This document shows positions 43,904-50,436 of a stretch of 64,000 nt of DNA, piece by piece. The number at the start of each line of letters is the position of its first letter. The first letter of the stretch is position 1. The translations under genes were made by a program, and so were the position numbers. The notes beneath the pieces were generated by a model. The model had not been told where the DNA came from, did not search any database, and saw only the letters and a list, made by a program, of their open reading frames with translations. This stretch comes from Hyphomicrobium_A sp963726795. GTDB taxonomy: Bacteria > Pseudomonadota > Alphaproteobacteria > Rhizobiales > Hyphomicrobiaceae. The DNA is taken from contig CAVSDD010000004.1 in NCBI GenBank assembly GCA_963726795.1, positions 992,001 through 1,056,000 of the forward strand. The letters run 5' to 3'.

Positions 43904-44007
43904 AAAAAAAAGACCCCACCGCGACCGCCGAACAAGTTCGGCAGCACCATCGCAGTAGGAATCATCGGCCATCGGGGCGGTTATAAGGGAGATTCCATTC
44001 CCTAGGC
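43904..44007 (-). ncRNA. Fluoride riboswitch (crcB motif) with terminator, upstream of xoxF
   Basis: Aptamer at 44002-43953 (minus), the same fold as the crcB copy: GGGA/TCCC stem, GGAAT-ATTCC pseudoknot, AACCGC, CGATG, CTACTG. A ten-base-pair alternative stem joins CCTACTGCGA (43959-43950) to TCGCGGTGGG (43924-43915), enclosing a GCCGAA-CTTG-TTCGGC hairpin, and is followed by eight T (43911-43904). This is a transcription-terminating expression platform that competes for the pseudoknot strand. The only gene downstream on this strand is xoxF, 186 bases further. A short GCTCGG/CCGAGC hairpin precedes the aptamer. Confidence 0.9.
43948..44007 (-). repeat. 60-bp direct repeat, copy 2 (xoxF leader)
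   Basis: Same orientation as the copy at 41315-41374, 59 of 60 bases identical, with 2.57 kb between them holding xoxF and the small membrane-protein gene. The downstream expression platforms differ in sequence. Confidence 0.95.
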
Positions 44008-44034
44008 TCGGGAAGTTTATCCGAGCTTCCGGTG

Positions 44035-44062
44035 ACAATATCCACGGTACGGCCAGTGTCAA
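44035..44062 (-). promoter_or_regulatory. Sigma70-type promoter for the riboswitch-xoxF transcript
   Basis: On the minus strand TTGACA (44062-44057), 16 bases, TATTGT (44040-44035). The predicted start near 44,028 lies 26 bases before the first base of the aptamer stem, so the RNA would begin just ahead of the riboswitch. Confidence 0.65.
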
Positions 44063-44070
44063 ATTAAAAT

Positions 44071-44096
44071 CTCACGCGTGCGTGAATTCACGTGAG
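44071..44096. promoter_or_regulatory. Inverted repeat upstream of the xoxF promoter
   Basis: CTCACG...CGTGAG arms at 44071-44076 and 44091-44096, with a perfect 12-base palindrome CGTGAATTCACG at 44081-44092 inside. It sits nine bases upstream of the -35 box, a position suited to an activator. Confidence 0.4.
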
Positions 44097-44308
44097 CCGT
44101 GATCGTCGCTTGAGGTGATCCGGTTGACTATGGCCGGGGCCTATCGAATGCGAAACGCATCAACGCAGTCTCGATGGACGCGACTGGCGTCAGCATTTCG
44201 TACCATCGATTTGCAAGCGACGGATGGTGCGCTGCACCCGCGTTCTGGCCCTGTTGCTCACCTGGCGGACCCATATTCAAGAGGTCCCCGCATGCAAAAG
44301 GGAAACTC

Positions 44309-44590
44309 ATGTATCTGAAAACCACGATCGCGCTCGCTCTTATGCTCGCGGCTCCTGCCCTCGCCCTCGCCGAGGATGCCGCGCCCGCGGCTGCTCCCGC
44401 TCCCGCCGCCGGCAAGCACTGGGCCGCCTGCGAGACGGAGCTGGCGAAATTCTGCGCCAACATCGAGAAGGGCAAAGGCAAGAAGCGCGCCTGCCTCGAG
44501 GGCCACACCAGCGAGCTGTCGGATGGCTGCAAGACGAGCCTCGCCGAGCATGCCGCCAAGGACAAGGACGCGGCCGCGCCGGCCAAGTAG
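44309..44590 (+). CDS. Small periplasmic Cys-rich-repeat (GLG1-like) protein
   Basis: 93 residues. Signal peptide MYLKTTIALALMLAAPALALA. The mature part has one cysteine-rich unit: HWAACETELAKFCANI, then RACLEGHTSELSDGCKTSL, with four Cys spaced as in the GLG1-type cysteine-rich repeat. The ends are Ala/Pro- and Lys/Ala-rich. Divergent from xoxF; the inverted repeat at 44071-44096 lies between them. Function unknown. Confidence 0.7.
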   Translation: MYLKTTIALALMLAAPALALAEDAAPAAAPAPAAGKHWAACETELAKFCANIEKGKGKKRACLEGHTSELSDGCKTSLAEHAAKDKDAAAPAK

Positions 44591-44775
44591 TCCACACAGC
44601 CTTAATTCAGCAGCGAGCGGTACGCGGCGTTTCGATCGAATGGATCGAGGCGGTCGCGCCGCTCGCTTTTGCGTTTTGGTTGCAAGCAGCGGGCTTATCC
44701 TTTGGTCGGTGTAACGGAGTCATGGGCCGCCGCGTAACGACTGTTGAGGGAAGGAAACCCCCAAAGGAGACCACC

Positions 44776-45063
44776 ATGACCAAAGCAGTCATCGCAGCCC
44801 TCTTGCTCGCCGCCACGACCTCGTTTGCATTTGCAGCCGAGGACCAGAGCCTGTCGGGCAAGGAGATGAAGGACGGCGCCACCGTTCAGGGCGGCAGCAC
44901 CGATATGCCCAAGGCCAAGCCCGACGATCACAGCCTCTCCGGCAAGGAGATGAAGGACGGCGCCACGACGATGGGCGGCAGCACCGATATGCCCAACGCC
45001 AAGCCGGCCGACGGCAGCCTGCAAGGCAAGGAAATGACCGACCATCCGGGCGCGCAGAAGTAA
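44776..45063 (+). CDS. Small exported tandem-repeat protein
   Basis: 95 residues; GGAGACCACC precedes the ATG. Signal peptide MTKAVIAALLLAATTSFAFA. The mature part is almost entirely two copies of a 32-residue unit built from SLSGKEMKDGAT, GGSTDMP and AKP, plus a partial third (SLQGKEMTDHPG). It is strongly hydrophilic and likely unfolded. No family recognised. Confidence 0.65.
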   Translation: MTKAVIAALLLAATTSFAFAAEDQSLSGKEMKDGATVQGGSTDMPKAKPDDHSLSGKEMKDGATTMGGSTDMPNAKPADGSLQGKEMTDHPGAQK

Positions 45064-45185
45064 GCTTTCGCTCGATTTACGGTGACATTCAGCAAATTGG
45101 CGGTGCGCCCGCGCGCATCGCCAATTTTATTGTATTTTGCCGGGCGCGGGTCATGGCCGTGGAGGGCGCGGTTCGCTAAGGTCGT

Positions 45186-45210
45186 GGAACGCAACACTCT
45201 CCACCGCGTT
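45186..45210 (+). promoter_or_regulatory. EcfG-type general stress promoter
   Basis: GGAAC (45186-45190), 16 bases, CGTT (45207-45210), an exact consensus match. The start codon of the next small gene is at 45218, only seven bases past the -10 element, so the transcript would begin at or next to the ATG. Confidence 0.65.
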
Positions 45211-45217
45211 GGGCTCC

Positions 45218-45400
45218 ATGCAAGAATCTCTCAAAATCATCGGCAAGCGCCTGCAGAACCTGTTTGCGGGAGTCGCGAGGCGTCCCATGGGCTGGAGCGA
45301 GATCGACAAGCTCGCCGCGATCGACGAGCGTGAGGAAGAGCTCAAAGAGCGCGACGGCAAGGACCGCGCGACGCGCCAGGACATACCTCCGCGCCGTTAG
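45218..45400 (+). CDS. Small charged hypothetical protein, probably leaderless
   Basis: 60 residues: an amphipathic start MQESLKIIGKRLQNLFAG, then WSEIDKLAAIDEREEELKER and a basic tail. It has no Shine-Dalgarno sequence; instead an EcfG-type promoter ends seven bases before the ATG. The charge pattern and helical propensity suggest a small stress protein. No family recognised. Confidence 0.55.
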   Translation: MQESLKIIGKRLQNLFAGVARRPMGWSEIDKLAAIDEREEELKERDGKDRATRQDIPPRR

Positions 45401-45557
45401 CGCGCGATCGAACCCGTCGCTGCAAATCCATCGCAATCGACGTTCCCAATTAACCCGGCGTGCTGCGCGCGGGTGCCATCGTGCGGCGATGCCATTAACG
45501 CTAGGCTCGGGGCCTAACGCGTTTGGCTTGAGCCGCGACGCTTGCGCAAAGGACGCG

Positions 45558-46640
45558 ATGAGGAAGATCTCACGCACGCTCGGAGTTTCGGCGCGGCTTG
45601 CGCGCGGTGCCGCGCCGTGCGCGCTCGCGCTCGCCCTCTTGGCTACGACCGCCGCCGCCGGGAAGACCATCTACAAGCCCAAGCCCGTCATGGCGGCGGA
45701 AGCGCAATCGAAAGACCTGTGCGAGTCGGTGCCCGACCGCGTGTTCGTCGACACCAAGCTTGGCAGCGAGTGCATCGCCTACTATGTGACCAAGGGCTTC
45801 GAGACCCGCGCCGAGGCCGTGCTCTATTTTCCCGGCGACGCGCCGCCGCTTGCGCGCGAGCGCGACTTCACCGTCTTCATGTTCAAGAACCTAGGCAGCA
45901 TGCGGCGCATGCTGCAGTTGTGGTCCGGGCGCATGCGCGTGCGCTACGTTTACGTGGCGCGCCCCGGTCTGCAGGGCTCATCCGGCGACCACAGCGCGCG
46001 CAACGACCCGAAGGAAACTTACGTCATGAGCGCGGCCGCGGCCGCGATCAAACAGCGGCTCGCGCTCGAGCGGATCGCGGTTGTGGGGCAATCGCGCGGA
46101 TCGACCCTCGCGGCTTCGATGCTGGCGCTGAACGAGATCGACGTGACGTGCGCGGTGCTGGGCTCGGGCGCGCTCGAGCTCGTCGACCTCGAATACGCGC
46201 GCGCGCAGAAGGAGAACAACGCCGTCACCCGCGCGCAGCTGGCAAAGGCGCTGTTTGATCCCGCGGGGCACATCGGCGCAATCGTGCAGAACCCAGCTCG
46301 CCGTGTTTTCGTGCTGGGCGATCCCGCCGACACGCGTACCCCGCTCGCGCAGCAGGTGCAATTCGCCGAAGCCATGAAGTCGGCCGGTCATCACGCCGTC
46401 GCGGTCGAGGTCGATGCCACGAGCGACGAACACCACGGCGTCTCGAAGTGGTCGCTTCCCGCGGGCGGCGCCTGCATCAACAACCTCACCGACGATCTGA
46501 TCACCGGTGCGGTGGCGCGCAGCCAGCCGTGGGCGCAGCAGGTGCGCGCCATGTCGGCCCTGCCCCAGAAGATCGGCCGCTGGAAACCTGCGGCAGCGCA
46601 TCCCGCCGATGCACCTGCGGTCGGGCCCGGCAAGAGCTGA
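45558..46640 (+). CDS. Secreted alpha/beta-hydrolase-like protein
   Basis: 360 residues with AAAGGA before the ATG. Signal peptide ends near LLATTAAAG. A nucleophile-elbow-like motif GQSRGS (about residue 181) follows the strand RIAVVGQS, and DPADTRTP and DEHHGVSKW supply possible Asp and His. This fits an alpha/beta hydrolase of unknown substrate acting in the periplasm. The N-terminal part has two Cys (DLCESV, SECIAYY), perhaps a disulfide. Confidence 0.7.
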   Translation: MRKISRTLGVSARLARGAAPCALALALLATTAAAGKTIYKPKPVMAAEAQSKDLCESVPDRVFVDTKLGSECIAYYVTKGFETRAEAVLYFPGDAPPLARERDFTVFMFKNLGSMRRMLQLWSGRMRVRYVYVARPGLQGSSGDHSARNDPKETYVMSAAAAAIKQRLALERIAVVGQSRGSTLAASMLALNEIDVTCAVLGSGALELVDLEYARAQKENNAVTRAQLAKALFDPAGHIGAIVQNPARRVFVLGDPADTRTPLAQQVQFAEAMKSAGHHAVAVEVDATSDEHHGVSKWSLPAGGACINNLTDDLITGAVARSQPWAQQVRAMSALPQKIGRWKPAAAHPADAPAVGPGKS

Positions 46641-46705
46641 GCCGGCGGAGCTGGCAAGAGCACCGCTGGCGGAGCCGCAAGGGCCGAGCTCGCGCGGCAA
46701 AAGAC

Positions 46706-47788
46706 TTATCGAGCGGGAAATTCCAAGGTGACATCGAGGCCGTCGGCCTGCCAGGTCGTGGTCGACTGTCCGCCGAGCTGCCGCGCCGCCGTCTCGATGA
46801 GCAGGCTACCGAAGCCGGCAGGTGCCGCCTCGATGCGGCCCTCAAGCCGTTCGCTCCAGCGCATGTGAATGGCCGAGCCATCGGTCCAGCGCACGGCGAC
46901 CGTTCCGAGGTTGCGAAAGGCACCGTATTTGGCGGAGTTCGTCGCAAGCTCGTGCAGGAACAGGCACACCGGCGTCACTTGCTGCTGGCGCAGAGCCACG
47001 GGCGGCCCGGATGCATCGGTGGCGGCCCCCGGGGGGCAATAGGGTGCGAGCAGACGAAGAACGAGATCACCCAGATCGACATTGTCGTCCGTCGTGATGA
47101 GGCTGTCGTGCGCGCGCGCGAGCGCCATCAGCCTGTCGCCCGCCTTCACCACCAGCTCATCGACGCTCTCGACCCCGCGTGCCGATATTCGCACCAGCGC
47201 CGCCGAGACGGCGAGCGCGTTCTTCACCCGGTGGTGGTACTCGCGCGCGAGCGTTGCATTGTCGTTGGCGAGCGCGCGGGCCGCGCGCGACTGCTCGCGC
47301 AGGTGGATCTCGTCCTCGGCGATGTGGGCCAAGTCGGAGAGGATGCCGGCATCGAAGTCCGACCAGTTCCGCGGCTTGGTGTCGAGCACGCAAAACGACC
47401 CGAGGACCTCGCCCGTCCTGCTGCAAATCGGAATGCCCAGATACGCGATGACGCCGAGATCCGTCACGGCCGGATTTGTCGCGACGAGGGGATGGGTGCG
47501 CGCATCGCCGACGATGAGCTTCTCCTGCGTCTCCACCACGTGCTTGCAAAAAGAATGCGACAGCGGCGTCTGCAGCGTTTGCGAGAACGGCTCGGGAAGG
47601 CCGCACTGGCTTTTGAAATACTGGCGGTCGACGTCGACAAGGCTCAGCAACGCGGTGTTGGTTTCGAAAAGCTTAGCGGCCAGCGCCGTCAGCCTGTCGA
47701 AGAAGGGCTCCGGGCCGGTATCGAGCAGGTCCGCCTGGCGTAGTGCGGCCAGCCGACGCGTCGAAGAAACTCCGCTCGCTTCAGTCAT
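46706..47788 (-). CDS. GAF-domain HWE-type sensor histidine kinase
   Basis: 360 residues from Met at 47788. A GAF domain spans about 10-165 (ALLSLVDVDRQYFKSQCGLPEP, IAYLGIPI, LGSFCVLDTKPR). The phospho-accepting region is REYHHRVKNALAVSAAL (about 194-210) and the ATPase domain has HELATNSAKYGAF and GFGSLLIE, which are HWE/HisKA_2 family marks. It has no membrane segment, so it is a cytosolic sensor. Such kinases in rhizobia often act in light, redox or general-stress signalling. A single-domain response regulator is divergently encoded next to it. Confidence 0.88.
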   Translation of the reverse strand: MTEASGVSSTRRLAALRQADLLDTGPEPFFDRLTALAAKLFETNTALLSLVDVDRQYFKSQCGLPEPFSQTLQTPLSHSFCKHVVETQEKLIVGDARTHPLVATNPAVTDLGVIAYLGIPICSRTGEVLGSFCVLDTKPRNWSDFDAGILSDLAHIAEDEIHLREQSRAARALANDNATLAREYHHRVKNALAVSAALVRISARGVESVDELVVKAGDRLMALARAHDSLITTDDNVDLGDLVLRLLAPYCPPGAATDASGPPVALRQQQVTPVCLFLHELATNSAKYGAFRNLGTVAVRWTDGSAIHMRWSERLEGRIEAAPAGFGSLLIETAARQLGGQSTTTWQADGLDVTLEFPAR

Positions 47789-47838
47789 TAATACCCTGAA
47801 AGTCGAATTTTCCGCTATCGCCTCGCACGGGTGCAACG

Positions 47839-48264
47839 ATGCCGTCTTATTGGGCGTTCTTCAAGCTGACATGGAAGGACACCCATCCCTTGGAGCCCCA
47901 GATCGTGGTTTTGGTCGTCGAGGACGATGCGTTCATTCGTTACGATCTGATGGAGACGTTAACGGCCGCAGGGTTCAAGACGCTGGAAGCCGAAAACGCC
48001 GCTCACGCGATCGAGATACTGGAAACTCATTCCGACATAAGCGTCGTTTTCACCGATATTCAGATGCCCGGCGACATGGACGGCTTGGCCTTATCACAAT
48101 GCGTGCGCAAGCGGTGGCCTCCGACGATCATTGTGGTTAGCTCGGGGCGGTATCGTCCCGAGGCTGAGGAAATGCCCAAGGGCGCCGTGTTTTTGGGGAA
48201 GCCCTATCACCCGAAGGCATTGGGCGAGGTGCTGTCGGATATCCGTGAGAAGCTAGCTGCCTGA
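47839..48264 (+). CDS. Single-domain response regulator
   Basis: 141 residues; a CheY-like receiver from about residue 22. Acidic pair in VVEDDAFIR, phospho-acceptor Asp in VFTDIQMPGDMDGL, switch Ser in IIVVSSGR, and conserved Lys in LGKPYHP. There is no output domain, so it passes phosphate on or binds a partner. The first 20 residues (MPSYWAFFKLTWKD) are not part of the fold; the true start could be an internal codon. Probable partner of the divergent HWE kinase. Confidence 0.88.
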   Translation: MPSYWAFFKLTWKDTHPLEPQIVVLVVEDDAFIRYDLMETLTAAGFKTLEAENAAHAIEILETHSDISVVFTDIQMPGDMDGLALSQCVRKRWPPTIIVVSSGRYRPEAEEMPKGAVFLGKPYHPKALGEVLSDIREKLAA

Positions 48265-48306
48265 ACGGCGAGGGCGATGGGCTGACGGCCCATCGGCGGC
48301 GTTCTT

Positions 48307-48567
48307 CTACTTGCCGAGCTGCGCTGTGATCTTATCCCACGTCTCGGCATGGACGGCGCTCTTGGGGATGAGCGTCCCGATCTCGGCTTTCGGCATGGTA
48401 GCCCCTGCGCGTTGCACGCCCTTGTCCAGATGCTCGAGGTCGACGTACTCGTCGCCCTGCGACAGGGATGATTTGCCCTCGGCGGTGCTCACCTTCGCAT
48501 TTTCCTCATCCGAGAGGAGGCTGAGCACGCGGTCGCGAGCGGCCATGTCGACGCGGGTGGTTGTCAT
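48307..48567 (-). CDS. Small conserved hypothetical protein, stress-promoter driven
   Basis: 86 residues: MTTTRVDMAARDRVLSLLSDEE, then SLSQGDEYVDLEHLDKGVQRA and a C-terminal AEIGTLIPKSAVHAETWDKI. Short proteins of this type occur throughout Hyphomicrobiales without known function. An EcfG-type promoter is 74 bases upstream of the ATG. The start at 48567 is preferred to 48636, which would add an unrelated N-terminus. Confidence 0.65.
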   Translation of the reverse strand: MTTTRVDMAARDRVLSLLSDEENAKVSTAEGKSSLSQGDEYVDLEHLDKGVQRAGATMPKAEIGTLIPKSAVHAETWDKITAQLGK

Positions 48568-48640
48568 GTTTTGAAATCTCCCGAATGGGCGTTTCGGGGC
48601 ATGGTCGCCCTCGCCGCCGATCCACGTTATCAGCAAAGTA

Positions 48641-48665
48641 AACGTTTGGGCGCGACCATCGTTCC
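48641..48665 (-). promoter_or_regulatory. EcfG-type general stress promoter
   Basis: On the minus strand GGAAC (48665-48661), 16 bases, CGTT (48644-48641), an exact match. It reads towards the small conserved gene at 48307-48567. The rest of the 325-base gap to the methyltransferase gene holds nothing else I recognise. Confidence 0.7.
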
Positions 48666-48892
48666 TGCGGCCCGGCCGCCGCAGCGCGCAAACCGGGCTG
48701 GCGCGGGCATGAGCGCGGGATCAACGCAGCGATTTTGCGGATGCGCCGTGTGCGCTGCAAGCGCTCGACTGCTCCGCGTCTACACCAACACTGCGCCGGG
48801 ATAATGGTTGCGGCCTGCGGCGTGCACCCGCGTTGCCGATACTTAAGCGATCGCGTAGCGGTTTGGGCGCCGCAACTGGAGACTGATCGACG

Positions 48893-49756
48893 ATGGCGAG
48901 CCCGATCGAGAGCGTTTCCGACACCGCCTATTGGGTCGCGCACTATCGCGCGCAGGAAAGTGAGCGCGAGCGTCCGCTGTTCAAGGATCCGCTCGCCGGC
49001 GTGCTCGCGGGCGAGCACGGACGCAAGATCGCCGCCGCGATGCCGCGCGGGCATTTCACCGCCTGGGCGGTCGCGATCCGCACCGTGCTCATCGACGACT
49101 TCATCACGCGTGCCATCGGCCAGGGCATCGACACCGTGCTCAATCTGGGCGCGGGCCTCGATACGCGCCCCTACCGCATGCACCTGCCTTCGCAGCTCAG
49201 CTGGATCGAGGTCGACTACCCGCGCGTCATCGAAATGAAGGAGGAGCGGCTTGCCGGCGAGACCCCGCGCTGCCGGCTGGAGCGCGTGAAGCTCGACCTC
49301 GCGGAAGTGGATGCGCGCCGCGCGCTCCTGAAGCGCATCGATGCGGGCGCAAAGAAGATGCTGATCCTGACCGAGGGCGTCGTGCCGTATCTGGACGAGG
49401 CGGCGGTGGGGTCGCTCGCCGACGACCTGCACGCCCTGCCGCACGCCGCGTTTTGGATTGTCGACTACTTCGGACCCGCGTGGCTCAAGTACCAGAGCGG
49501 CACCATGAACAAGACGATGCGCAACGCGCCGTTCAAGTTCGCGCCCGCCGATTGGTTCGCGTTCTTTGCCGCGCACGGCTGGCAGAAGGCGGATCTGCGC
49601 TATCTCGTGGAGGAGGCCGAGCGCTTGAAGCGCCCCGTCGACATGCCGCTCCTCATGCGCGCCGCCTGGTTTGCACGCGCGCTGTTTGCCTCCAAGGAGG
49701 ACCGCGCCGCCATGCGCCGCGTCGCCGGCTACACGCTGCTGACGCCGTCGCGTTAG
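48893..49756 (+). CDS. SAM-dependent methyltransferase, leucine carboxyl/O-methyltransferase (Ppm1/Tcmp-like) family
   Basis: 287 residues. N-terminus SDTAYWVAHYRAQESERERPLFKDPLA, then VLNLGAGLDTRPYRM (about 84-98), the SAM-binding motif of this family, WIEVDYPRVIEMK, and LTEGVVPYLD. Substrates in the family are carboxyl or phenolic groups of small molecules; the actual one is unknown. It is cytosolic and monocistronic. Confidence 0.85.
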   Translation: MASPIESVSDTAYWVAHYRAQESERERPLFKDPLAGVLAGEHGRKIAAAMPRGHFTAWAVAIRTVLIDDFITRAIGQGIDTVLNLGAGLDTRPYRMHLPSQLSWIEVDYPRVIEMKEERLAGETPRCRLERVKLDLAEVDARRALLKRIDAGAKKMLILTEGVVPYLDEAAVGSLADDLHALPHAAFWIVDYFGPAWLKYQSGTMNKTMRNAPFKFAPADWFAFFAAHGWQKADLRYLVEEAERLKRPVDMPLLMRAAWFARALFASKEDRAAMRRVAGYTLLTPSR

Positions 49757-49877
49757 CGTGTGCAGCAACGCCGCCGCTCAACCAAGCCCGGCCAGTCAGC
49801 CTTGCCGTTGAACTGAAGGTGTGCGACGCCTTGAGCATCGCACGTCATCTTTTTCAGCGCTGGGAGTCATTGCATCA

Positions 49878-50333
49878 ATGAGTATCGATACCTCACGGGC
49901 CGCGCCCGGAATTGGCCGCGCATCTGCGAAATTACTTGACCGCACCCTCATGGCGCTTGCCGGCGTGGCGCTGCTCAGCGGCGCCGCCAACGCAAAGTGC
50001 GCGGCGTACGTGGTGCCGTCGTCCTGGTCGCTCAAGCAGGGTAATGGCTATACGCCAACCGTCAAGATGAAGGTCAGCAAATCCGGCAAGGTGAGCGGCT
50101 CCGCCAGCTACCGCACCGGCGACGACTTCCACCTCGTGGTCGGCGAGATCAACAGCGGCACCTTCGACGGGCACCACCTGGAATTTCGCGTCGATTGGTC
50201 GGGAACCTCGCGCGGCGACTATCAGGCAACGGTGCGCGACAGCGATCAGAAGCTCAAGGGCACGACGCACGACCTCAAGGGCGGCCCGACGGTGAACTTC
50301 ACCAGCGTCCAGGCATTGAAGTGCAAGGTCTGA
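49878..50333 (+). CDS. Small exported hypothetical protein
   Basis: 151 residues starting MSIDTSRAAPGIGRAS; the signal peptide core is LMALAGVALLSGAANAKC, so roughly 115 residues are mature. The mature part is beta-rich: WSLKQGNGYTPTVKMKVSKSG, SGSASYRTGDDFHLVVGEINSG, and a final VQALKCKV. Two Cys near the ends could pair. No family recognised. A strong terminator follows. Confidence 0.65.
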   Translation: MSIDTSRAAPGIGRASAKLLDRTLMALAGVALLSGAANAKCAAYVVPSSWSLKQGNGYTPTVKMKVSKSGKVSGSASYRTGDDFHLVVGEINSGTFDGHHLEFRVDWSGTSRGDYQATVRDSDQKLKGTTHDLKGGPTVNFTSVQALKCKV

Positions 50334-50384
50334 TCGGGGCCGACGAGAAAGTCAATTCCTAAGCCAGCAGATCGACCAAAAACA

Positions 50385-50420
50385 ACAGCGCGCGGAAGAA
50401 CTCCCGCGCGCTGTATTTTT
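50385..50420. terminator. Bidirectional terminator
   Basis: 11-base-pair perfect stem ACAGCGCGCGG / CCGCGCGCTGT (50385-50414) with an eight-base loop. ATTTTT follows on the plus strand and, across the stem, TTGTTTTTGG on the minus strand, serving both convergent genes. Confidence 0.88.
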
Positions 50421-50436
50421 GCCCCTCGAACTCCTT

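Noticed and set aside
41315..44007. The 60-bp repeats as ends of an insertion sequence
   Set aside because: They are direct, not inverted; no transposase is between them; and the sequence folds exactly as a fluoride aptamer.
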